Positions 55,401-64,000 of a stretch of 64,000 nucleotides of DNA are shown piece after piece. Location: positions 2,038,351 through 2,102,350 of the forward strand of contig SCFE01000011.1 of NCBI GenBank assembly GCA_004352715.1. The letters run 5' to 3'. Both the position numbers and the translations under genes were made by a program. The notes beneath the pieces are model-generated. The model saw only the letters and a list, made by a program, of their open reading frames with translations. It made no database searches and was not told the origin of the DNA. The DNA comes from Hofstenia miamia (taxonomy: Eukaryota > Xenacoelomorpha > Acoela). Every line of letters begins with the position of its first letter. The stretch's first letter is position 1.

Positions 55401-56400
55401 NNNNNNNNNNNNNNNNNNNNNNNNNNNNNNNNNNNNNNNNNNNNNNNNNNNNNNNNNNNNNNNNNNNNNNNNNNNNNNNNNNNNNNNNNNNNNNNNNNNN
55501 NNNNNNNNNNNNNNNNNNNNNNNNNNNNNNNNNNNNNNNNNNNNNNNNNNNNNNNNNNNNNNNNNNNNNNNNNNNNNNNNNNNNNNNNNNNNNNNNNNNN
55601 NNNNNNNNNNNNNNNNNNNNNNNNNNNNNNNNNNNNNNNNNNNNNNNNNNNNNNNNNNNNNNNNNNNNNNNNNNNNNNNNNNNNNNNNNNNNNNNNNNNN
55701 NNNNNNNNNNNNNNNNNNNNNNNNNNNNNNNNNNNNNNNNNNNNNNNNNNNNNNNNNNNNNNNNNNNNNNNNNNNNNNNNNNNNNNNNNNNNNNNNNNNN
55801 NNNNNNNNNNNNNNNNNNNNNNNNNNNNNNNNNNNNNNNNNNNNNNNNNNNNNNNNNNNNNNNNNNNNNNNNNNNNNNNNNNNNNNNNNNNNNNNNNNNN
55901 NNNNNNNNNNNNNNNNNNNNNNNNNNNNNNNNNNNNNNNNNNNNNNNNNNNNNNNNNNNNNNNNNNNNNNNNNNNNNNNNNNNNNNNNNNNNNNNNNNNN
56001 NNNNNNNNNNNNNNNNNNNNNNNNNNNNNNNNNNNNNNNNNNNNNNNNNNNNNNNNNNNNNNNNNNNNNNNNNNNNNNNNNNNNNNNNNNNNNNNNNNNN
56101 NNNNNNNNNNNNNNNNNNNNNNNNNNNNNNNNNNNNNNNNNNNNNNNNNNNNNNNNNNNNNNNNNNNNNNNNNNNNNNNNNNNNNNNNNNNNNNNNNNNN
56201 NNNNNNNNNNNNNNNNNNNNNNNNNNNNNNNNNNNNNNNNNNNNNNNNNNNNNNNNNNNNNNNNNNNNNNNNNNNNNNNNNNNNNNNNNNNNNNNNNNNN
56301 NNNNNNNNNNNNNNNNNNNNNNNNNNNNNNNNNNNNNNNNNNNNNNNNNNNNNNNNNNNNNNNNNNNNNNNNNNNNNNNNNNNNNNNNNNNNNNNNNNNN
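55401..56400. other. 1000-N scaffold gap
   Basis: Exactly 1,000 N, a default gap size. The left flank ends in TATATATAG. The right flank is a different, CA-rich coding-like sequence. Confidence 0.95.
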
Positions 56401-57115
56401 GCTGCGACCCTAGATGCGGCAAACGCTTTAATAACACATAAAAAGAAAACACCGCCACATCAAATGTTCGCCCACCTAAACCAAGTAAACGCCGCCGAAG
56501 CTCTCCTACATCTTTTTAAATCAACACTATATTCACCAGCCCCTTGCACCAACACCTCAAAAAGAAATCACTATTGCATCACCTTCATCGCCCAAACTCT
56601 TTTTATTTCCAAAGATATCGCCCGCACCGCAAAAACAAGCAAAAGAAAACGTAAAACCACAAATAATGCAGAACTACACTTATCATAGGAAGCAGCATCC
56701 TCAAATACGCTCGTTCACGTCATCTCCTTCAAAATCAAATCACAACCATTCACTCGTACCCAGGAAGTAGCACCGCAGCTCTAACTCACGTCGACACTGT
56801 GATGCTCAACACCTGTCTAATCGATGCACCCAAGTTCAATCCTAACACGTTCCGCCAAAAGCTACAAAACTTCATCACAGAAGTCAAGACGAAATTCACA
56901 CCTCATCACATCTACCTTTTCGCAAAGGTCTCTCAGTCTTCATCCGCTATCTACGAAACTACTTTCACCCTCTGCCAACTCATCCGAATCACTACGGTTC
57001 ATTGCGTCAACCCGAAATTTTGTACGCCAAAACAGCATCCAACAATCCACGCCGTGCTCTGCTGCCGAAACCCGCTTTTCACCCACCCTATGCCGTCAGC
57101 TATTCTAATGAACAA
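56401..57115 (+). pseudogene. CR1-like ORF1 with esterase (SGNH) start block
   Basis: The first frame (to 56688) ends in a basic nuclear-signal-like stretch (TSKRKRKTT). A second frame from about 56678 reads TLIIGSSILKYARSRHL, then TTIHSYPGSSTAALTHVDTV and KFNPNTFRQKLQNFITEVK. The GSS in a beta-strand/helix setting resembles SGNH-hydrolase block I (GDS), and ORF1 proteins of CR1/L2 LINEs carry such an esterase. The coding strand is rich in A and C and holds many CpGs, unlike the nearby AT-rich DNA. At least one frame change occurs. The CR1-type endonuclease 200 bp downstream supports the assignment. The 5' part lies in the gap. Confidence 0.5.
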
Positions 57116-57310
57116 TGTAAACTTTTTGAAAACACTATTTTTATTTGTATTTCTCCTTAAAAATGTAAAATTATATTATATACACGTGAGACAACCACGC
57201 ATACACACACACAAATTTCATTATCAACACTACCATGAATTATCACTAAAATTTAGCAAAAATTTTTCTTACTTTCATCCATGATTACTTTTATAATAAT
57301 TTAAATATTC

Positions 57311-57968
57311 TAGCGGGAAGATATAGAATTAAATCCTGGCCCAATCTTAGATGAATGTAATTTTGAAAATTTAACGAATCATTATAAAGACAATCTTAAG
57401 TATATTTATTTAAACGCCAGAAGTCTGAATTCAAATAGAAATCACTTTCTTAAAATTGCAACTCAATTTGGTTCAAATTCAATTATCACTATTACAGAAA
57501 CTTGGTTAAGCAACGAAATTAATCCAAATTTGTTCAATCCGAACCCCGCAATCTTTGATGTTTTGCACGTAAACATGATCATGTTAGTGAATACAGACGA
57601 AAGTATAATATATTATCCCCGCTATATCAAGTACAATTCCATGCAGCTTCTATTTTATTTAAGTATAAATATGGCCGAGAATCAATTTCTTTTCTTGAGA
57701 ATTTTCTTTAAAGCAAGTCCTCGATCACATATGTATATTTGTAGCAGTATTTCCTATCCTAGTTTTCACCGAGCAGCCTCTAATATTTGGAATGATTTAG
57801 ATAATGAGACTAGAGTAGAAATAAAATTACAAAAAATTTAGAAAAAAATTAAAAATCGTACTTTTGCATCGACAAAATACAATCGGAGACACAAACATGC
57901 TAAACACATTTACTGATTTTTTACACTGAGCTCACCACATACATAGACACACACACACACACACACAC
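57311..57968 (+). pseudogene. CR1-like ORF2 remnant: 2A-like motif, endonuclease start, C-terminus
   Basis: Directly after a TAG (57311), the frame reads REDIELNPGPILDE and then YIYLNARSLNSNRNHFLKIA and ITITETWLSNEINP. DxExNPGP is the 2A-like ribosome-skipping signature known in viruses and in several non-LTR retrotransposons. NARSL and TETWL are the first blocks of apurinic-type LINE endonucleases. From about 57.55 kb the frame jumps, through an internal deletion, to the ORF2 C-terminus (SYPSFHRAASNIWNDLDNE). The 3' UTR with GAGCTCACCAC and a (CA)n tract to 57968 matches the copy at 30.9 kb. It is a deleted, inactive copy. Confidence 0.7.
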
Positions 57969-58280
57969 AAGTAGTAAAGAAAGGCAGGGTTGTGTATATA
58001 CGGGTTTCTAATAATAATCAGTGTTTAATAACTTTTTACTCTTTTCTATTGATTTTGATAAGAAAAAAGGTGTTTTTTAGAAATTCAGGCTTTTACGGCC
58101 AGGGGTAAAAAAACTACGACCATTTCCGTATTCAATTATACCCCTTTTTAAACTATGTACCAATAGGTTTTTGAGCAATTTTTTACATTTATTAGAAAAC
58201 CTGCCTTTCCCCAACATCCCCCAATATTTTCAAATCCACTTGTTGTTCAAAATTTTTACATGAAATTCAGTGCTTCTCCT
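57969..58280. other. Spacer, no gene seen
   Basis: AT-rich sequence between a LINE tail and the minus-strand exon to the right. It probably includes the 3' UTR of that gene. The plus strand shows no coding frame. Confidence 0.4.
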
Positions 58281-58284
58281 TTAA

Positions 58285-58584
58285 TTACACCCTATTTCTT
58301 AAACAAAACATAAAACCTGTCAGATGTCCTAACAAAGGGTTTTTCTTTAACAAATTACAAGTACTTTTAATAGCATAACAATAACCCCTACCCAATCCAT
58401 ATTCATTGTAAAACCGACCATAGCTGTCGTGGAGGATTGAATGTGTATGACAACATTGAATAGTTCCAAATAAATATTCAAATAGGTTTGTTAAACATCC
58501 TTCTCCTGGACCAATCAAACCAATTTCCTGATTGAATTTATCTAATATATCATTTATAGATATGTTCTTTTCAAAATTAACCAT
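58285..58584 (-). CDS. Last exon of an unrecognised cysteine-rich gene
   Basis: On the minus strand, about 99 codons stay open to a TAG at 58285. They read GLIGPGEGCLTNLFEYLF, then CCHTHSILHDSYGRFYNEY, GLGRGYCYAIKSTCNLL and LLGHLTGFMFCLRNRV. Spaced cysteines with a CC...HD-like block and many conserved-looking Gly, Trp-free aromatic and Cys positions suggest a real, possibly secreted, disulphide-bonded protein. A distant similarity to phospholipase A2-like folds (CCxxHDxxY) is only a guess, since here the spacing is longer. The first in-frame ATG is 17 bp from the 1000-N gap, so upstream exons are probably lost in it. Confidence 0.5.
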   Translation of the reverse strand: MVNFEKNISINDILDKFNQEIGLIGPGEGCLTNLFEYLFGTIQCCHTHSILHDSYGRFYNEYGLGRGYCYAIKSTCNLLKKNPLLGHLTGFMFCLRNRV

Positions 58585-58601
58585 ATAAAGACGTTGGTAA
58601 G

Positions 58602-59601
58602 NNNNNNNNNNNNNNNNNNNNNNNNNNNNNNNNNNNNNNNNNNNNNNNNNNNNNNNNNNNNNNNNNNNNNNNNNNNNNNNNNNNNNNNNNNNNNNNNNNN
58701 NNNNNNNNNNNNNNNNNNNNNNNNNNNNNNNNNNNNNNNNNNNNNNNNNNNNNNNNNNNNNNNNNNNNNNNNNNNNNNNNNNNNNNNNNNNNNNNNNNNN
58801 NNNNNNNNNNNNNNNNNNNNNNNNNNNNNNNNNNNNNNNNNNNNNNNNNNNNNNNNNNNNNNNNNNNNNNNNNNNNNNNNNNNNNNNNNNNNNNNNNNNN
58901 NNNNNNNNNNNNNNNNNNNNNNNNNNNNNNNNNNNNNNNNNNNNNNNNNNNNNNNNNNNNNNNNNNNNNNNNNNNNNNNNNNNNNNNNNNNNNNNNNNNN
59001 NNNNNNNNNNNNNNNNNNNNNNNNNNNNNNNNNNNNNNNNNNNNNNNNNNNNNNNNNNNNNNNNNNNNNNNNNNNNNNNNNNNNNNNNNNNNNNNNNNNN
59101 NNNNNNNNNNNNNNNNNNNNNNNNNNNNNNNNNNNNNNNNNNNNNNNNNNNNNNNNNNNNNNNNNNNNNNNNNNNNNNNNNNNNNNNNNNNNNNNNNNNN
59201 NNNNNNNNNNNNNNNNNNNNNNNNNNNNNNNNNNNNNNNNNNNNNNNNNNNNNNNNNNNNNNNNNNNNNNNNNNNNNNNNNNNNNNNNNNNNNNNNNNNN
59301 NNNNNNNNNNNNNNNNNNNNNNNNNNNNNNNNNNNNNNNNNNNNNNNNNNNNNNNNNNNNNNNNNNNNNNNNNNNNNNNNNNNNNNNNNNNNNNNNNNNN
59401 NNNNNNNNNNNNNNNNNNNNNNNNNNNNNNNNNNNNNNNNNNNNNNNNNNNNNNNNNNNNNNNNNNNNNNNNNNNNNNNNNNNNNNNNNNNNNNNNNNNN
59501 NNNNNNNNNNNNNNNNNNNNNNNNNNNNNNNNNNNNNNNNNNNNNNNNNNNNNNNNNNNNNNNNNNNNNNNNNNNNNNNNNNNNNNNNNNNNNNNNNNNN
59601 N
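58602..59601. other. 1000-N scaffold gap
   Basis: Exactly 1,000 N. It separates AT-rich sequence from the GC-richer gypsy pol. Confidence 0.95.
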
Positions 59602-61027
59602 CAGCGGTACTTCACAAAAGTTCTCAAGGATGGCGAAAACCTCGTCGTGCCAGGCGTTTTAGCCTACATCGACGACATCTTGGTCACGAGCCATACAGTT
59701 GATGAACATCTCCAGAAACTTGGTCGCACACTGGATCTACTGCACAGAGCGGGACTTAAGGTGAATGGGATCAAATGTGCACTACTTCAAACCAAAGTAA
59801 CTTTCCTTGGCTGTGTCGTCGAGCCAGGGAAGATATCTATCAAGAACAATGCAAAAGATTTCCTAGACAAAATTGAGACGCCGAGGACCCGTAGAGATAT
59901 TCAGCGCCTGATGGGCTTCCTAAATTACTATGGGATGTTCATCCCGAATCTCGCCAATAAAACTAGAACCATCTCCAATCTGTTGAAAAAATCCGTCGAG
60001 TTCAAATGGACCTGGCAAGAGCAGGAAGCCCTCGATGGCATCAAAAAGGAACTCAAGAAAATACCATCCTTAAACACTCCCGATTATACGAAGGACTTCA
60101 CAATCGACTGTGACGCCAGCGCTGTTGCCATAAGCGGGATCCTGAGTCAAGACATCAATGGAGTGGAAAGCCCGGTGCAATACTTCAGCCGAAAACTAAG
60201 ACCCTCTGAAAAGAATTACGGCGCGACTAAGTGCGAAATGCTCGCACTCGTGGAATCTCTCAAAAAATTTCGCTACTTCGTACTCGGCCGCAAGTTCACT
60301 GTGCGGACTGATAACAGCGCATTAGCATGGTTGAAAAAATTTAGCGGCGACAGATCGACCATAGTAGCTAGATGGATTGAGTATTTGAACGACTTTACAT
60401 TCACCATCAAGCATTGCCCTGGAAGGCTCCACCTCAATGCAGACTATTGGACAGCTCTTCCGAGCTACGAGCGCGACATCAAAAAGCCAGGTGGCNCAAG
60501 TTCACTGTGTGGACTGATAACAGCGCATTAGCATGGTTGAAAAAATTTAGCGGCGACAGATCGACCATAGTAGCTAGATGGATTGAGTATTTGAACGACT
60601 TTACATTCACCATCAAACATCGCCCTGGAAGGCTCCACCTCAATGCAGACTATTGGACAGCTCTTCCGAGCTATGAGTGTGACATCAAAAAGCCAGGTGG
60701 CGAAAAGGTGCCTTTCTCTTTTATCCCGCACACCAAGTATCAGCTGATACCAGAAATAAGCGCCGACCGAAGCAGAAGACCGATCCTCGTGATATCCCTG
60801 AAGGAAGAAATCTCGGAAGAAGAGATCATCTGGTATCAGCACCGTGATTGGATATTAGATCAAATCATGAGAAGAATGAAGGATCCCTACTTCCCTATGG
60901 CGCCGGAGGTAAACCGCTATTTCCACCGCTTCAACTGGTGCTTGACCAACAAGGGTCTATTATATACGAAGAGCAAGCATAGCAATCGTCTAGCCATACT
61001 GGAGTACTTTAAGCAAGACTTAGTGTG
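59602..61027 (+). pseudogene. Ty3/gypsy pol (RT, RNase H, start of integrase), younger copy
   Basis: An open frame starts in the gap and covers the second half of RT. AYIDDILVTS carries the catalytic YxDD (about 59665-59680), then VNGIKCALLQTKVTFLGCVV and QRLMGFLNYYGMFIPNLAN. RNase H follows with catalytic residues in FTIDCDASAV, YGATKCEMLAL and VRTDNSALAWL, then the GRLHLNADYW block in place of the usual NxADxLSR. A single N at 60496 is followed by a near repeat of 60291-60495 with a few base changes, which shifts the frame. The frame then continues to 61027, past the pre-integrase linker, into another gap. Apart from the join, no stop or frameshift is seen. It is CpG-rich, in contrast to the decayed copy at 9-11 kb. 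Confidence 0.88.
60497..60701. repeat. 205-bp duplicate after a single N inside gypsy pol
   Basis: It repeats 60291-60495 at an offset of 206 bp with about four base differences (for example GTGCGG versus GTGTGG). The position at a single N and the allele-like differences point to an unmerged overlap of two haplotypes or two element copies. Confidence 0.8.
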
Positions 61028-61628
61028 NNNNNNNNNNNNNNNNNNNNNNNNNNNNNNNNNNNNNNNNNNNNNNNNNNNNNNNNNNNNNNNNNNNNNNNNN
61101 NNNNNNNNNNNNNNNNNNNNNNNNNNNNNNNNNNNNNNNNNNNNNNNNNNNNNNNNNNNNNNNNNNNNNNNNNNNNNNNNNNNNNNNNNNNNNNNNNNNN
61201 NNNNNNNNNNNNNNNNNNNNNNNNNNNNNNNNNNNNNNNNNNNNNNNNNNNNNNNNNNNNNNNNNNNNNNNNNNNNNNNNNNNNNNNNNNNNNNNNNNNN
61301 NNNNNNNNNNNNNNNNNNNNNNNNNNNNNNNNNNNNNNNNNNNNNNNNNNNNNNNNNNNNNNNNNNNNNNNNNNNNNNNNNNNNNNNNNNNNNNNNNNNN
61401 NNNNNNNNNNNNNNNNNNNNNNNNNNNNNNNNNNNNNNNNNNNNNNNNNNNNNNNNNNNNNNNNNNNNNNNNNNNNNNNNNNNNNNNNNNNNNNNNNNNN
61501 NNNNNNNNNNNNNNNNNNNNNNNNNNNNNNNNNNNNNNNNNNNNNNNNNNNNNNNNNNNNNNNNNNNNNNNNNNNNNNNNNNNNNNNNNNNNNNNNNNNN
61601 NNNNNNNNNNNNNNNNNNNNNNNNNNNN
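61028..61628. other. 601-N gap
   Basis: The size is not a default, so it was probably estimated from read pairs. It would cover most of the integrase if both flanks belong to one element. Confidence 0.9.
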
Positions 61629-64000
61629 AAATTAAAAACTGTAAAATCGAGAGTACCTTTTGCGCCGTTACAACCTGTACATACCCCCCATATGAGCGAC
61701 TCGATAGCCCCTTCGACCTCTTCCCTAGCAACCTCTACCATACGCACGCAGAAGAACGAAGAACAAAGAAAGAAGATGTCAAGAGTCGGCGACGAAACGC
61801 TCCACCCCTACTTTATCGCGACCCGGAAAGCAGTCGCCACCATCTGTGACAACATCTCAGAAGAGACAAAGAACCAACTTTGCCGTACCTATAACGGTCC
61901 CGAGCTCACAAGCTCCATAGACATTATACCATTTGTAATAGATGCATCGCGCCATCCTAAAGGCAACACCATCATTGCGTACGACTCCCGAATGATGGAA
62001 GCCTTGAGCCGCCTATACTGGCGCAGCACTGTGCACACATTCTTCGACGATGATTTTAATATCTTTTGCTTGAGCCAATTTCTAAATAGTGGAAAGACTA
62101 TCGACAGCTTTGAATGTATCAATGTCGACTTCGCCAACCTCCGAAATCCAATCAGAGGATATCCTGGAACAAATTGAAATCGCCTACTGCATTGCCAAAG
62201 TCAAAGGCATCAGGCTGATCATGATAGTTCGTGGCGAATATGAGGACTCCCTACCAGAGTCGATAGAAAACTTACATTTCCAGATGGAAAATTTCCTAAT
62301 TTTGTATCACGACGACTACAATCCCATTTCGTCACATTCTCCAAGCCACCTACCAGTGACTAGACTCGTCTACATGGATCTGTTACTGTGCCAAAGAGTG
62401 CCTTCCCACCGCCTGGCGGTGGACCAAAAACTAATTATCGACGTATTACTGCAGGCACAAATGCTAGAACTAATCGATCCCGACACTCCTTCCATCGCCA
62501 CGGTCATGGACATGTGAGTCAGTTTCGCCTTTGCGCAGAGCGACCAACTCCTCAACGAAATTCACACTATCTGGTCCGACCTCAAAGCCGACTTTAATCC
62601 TGAATCTGATTGGCCCAAGCTGGACATTTCCAGTCCATCTCGAGCATACCATTCTTCCGTGGAACGCGCACTGTGAGAAACAAGAGTGTCGTATAATAAC
62701 CAAGACAAGAAGAACTTCAAGGAACGCCTATTTTCCGAAAAGAATGTTCCTGACATCTACGCCAGAGGAACCGTATGGATTTTAGCCATCTATTTGACAA
62801 AGGACCCCCATCTACAACTACCAATGCCGCATGAGAGAAGAACAGCGTTAACCAAGATTTGCACCCATGAAATAGCCGTATGCCCACTAACGTGGAAAGT
62901 AAAGAACTGGCTTTTATACAAGTGTAATCCTCCATCATCACCCGGCAAAACAAAACGTGCGATGGACAAGTTCGAGAAGTATTACGCCCGACTGGTGGGG
63001 GCGAGTAGCGTGATCGGGAAGATGTCACCCATGTTGATCAGTAGCCGACTTGGCATCTGTTCGTCGGACTTAAATATCTTCTCGGATACCGTAAAAAAGT
63101 ACATGTGGGGAGCTACAGCTGAGACAAAGTTCGCCATCTTTTCGTCCGAGAACGCCCCTCTGAGCACAAGGAGGTTAGTGGAGAGAATGCCGGGGTCCAC
63201 ACAGAAATTTCTCGAACAAGTCCTCAAGTTTAACGTGCAAGTCAAGAACGACCTTCTATTTAACATGCAGCAGATGAGGTACCCCGAGTGTGGATACGAT
63301 CAGTTCGCCGAGTCTGCCCGTCACGTCAGCAAGGAGGGAAAGATCATCCCCATCACTATTTTCGACCAGGTAATGAAAACTCCTGAACAGTTTTTTCGAG
63401 AAGAAGAGCTGCTGTCGTCATCCGCCGTACAGATGTCCCCTCACATTNNNTACCCCGAGTGTGGATATGATCAGTTCGCCGAATCTGCCCGTCACGTCAG
63501 CAAGGAGGGAAAGATCATCCCCATTACTATTTTCGACCAGGTAATGAAAACTCCTGAACAGTTTTTTCGAGAAGAAGAGCTGCTGTCGTCATCCGCCGTA
63601 CAGATGTTCCCTCACATTCGCGACCTGATCGAACGCGTCAACTTGGAGAAATTCGGAGGCACTGCCGTCTCCCCTAAACCTACACTGAAATGGTCCGTGA
63701 CTGAAGACAAGCGCATCCTCATGGTTGAGCGTGACCGAGCGAGTTCCTAGACGACCTCAGTGTGCAGCAGAGAGTGTTAATTGATAGTTGCGACAAAGAC
63801 GTCCTCTCACTAATGAAATGGTGCCTCACGGAAATGTTCACAAAGGAAGAGTTGGTCATTCTGCAATCCCCAGGGCGACACGTTGCTCTGGACGTGGAAT
63901 GTACCACTTCTCGCCCACGCATCTCAAATCGCCAGATCGAGCACCTACGGCAGAGGGGACTACGCAGTAAGTTCTGGGACACGATTAAGGATGCTTGCAT
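61629..64000 (+). pseudogene. Long broken reading frame of unknown function, 3' of gypsy pol
   Basis: From 61629 one frame runs to 62177 (MSRVGDETLHPYFIATRKAV, SRLYWRSTVHTFFDDDFNIF). Near 62.1 kb the coding sense moves to a second frame, which runs from 62089 to 63750 (IEIAYCIAKVKGIRLIMIV, LVYMDLLLCQRVPSHR, HEIAVCPLTWKVKNWLLYK). It then moves back near 63735 (SLMKWCLTEMFTKEEL) and leaves the window. Two in-frame TGA codons, 62515 and 62674, interrupt the second frame. A 168-bp block is repeated around NNN at 63448. The sequence is rich in GC and CpG like the pol upstream, and is protein-like throughout (over 750 codons), but I recognise no domain. It could be an extra ORF of the retroelement in the env position, another element, or an endogenised or host gene. 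The breaks may be mutations or consensus errors. Confidence 0.5.
63451..63618. repeat. 168-bp duplicate after a 3-N join
   Basis: It repeats 63280-63447 with a few synonymous-looking changes (for example TACGAT versus TATGAT). As at 60496, this looks like two alleles or copies laid end to end. Confidence 0.8.

Noticed and set aside
58594-60531. A 645-codon protein starting at 58594
   Set aside because: The first half is N. Only the gypsy pol part from 59602 is real sequence.

Overview
The window is about 64 kb of AT-rich DNA from an animal genome, most likely an invertebrate. It has spliced genes with metazoan homologues: Par-6 in four exons, part of an MPDU1-like PQ-loop gene, and an intron-free flavin-containing monooxygenase. 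Introns have GT-AG borders and range from 49 bp to 4.3 kb. The rest is dominated by decayed transposable elements. There are no operons or other prokaryotic features. I cannot name the species.

Layout. 0-16 kb is a graveyard: a tRNA-like SINE head, fragments of an RT-bearing non-LTR element with an AAT tail, a CR1/jockey-like fragment, an old Ty3/gypsy element scrambled with several copies of its own LTR, a younger 860-bp TRIM-like element inside it, and a piggyBac remnant present twice on either side of a single N. 16.3-22.7 kb is par-6, with a defective Tc1/mariner copy in its first intron. 23.4-29.6 kb holds a Penelope-like fragment, a zinc-knuckle fragment and two divergent head-to-head LINE copies. 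30-38.5 kb holds LINE 3' tails, a MITE family in three copies, an AT/CA microsatellite, a 2.15-kb hAT-like element with an 872-bp foldback nested inside it, and a cluster of short palindromes. 38.6-44.8 kb holds LINE fragments, a small secreted peptide gene with a cystine-knot spacing, and a candidate exon pair. 46-52 kb holds a mariner relic, a LINE 3' end, the FMO gene, a hAT MITE and a Tc1/mariner transposase relic. 53.3-58.6 kb holds a LINE, the MPDU1-like exons, a CR1-like element with an esterase-type ORF1 and a 2A-like motif, and the last exon of an unrecognised cysteine-rich gene. 59.6-64 kb is clearly richer in GC and CpG: a fairly intact gypsy pol followed by a long broken reading frame of unknown function that runs off the window.

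Two patterns cut across the window. First, the old TE copies have almost no CpG, with only one found by eye between about 6.14 and 12.92 kb. The frame-breaking stops of the old gypsy pol are all TGA, and the five that can be compared with the younger copy fall at Arg or Lys codons. This fits decay by deamination of methylated CpG. Second, short or odd-sized N runs (1, 1, 1, 3, 21 and 52 N) are flanked by duplicated sequence, so several apparent tandem duplications are probably assembly or haplotype artefacts. Gene models touching them should be read with that in mind.
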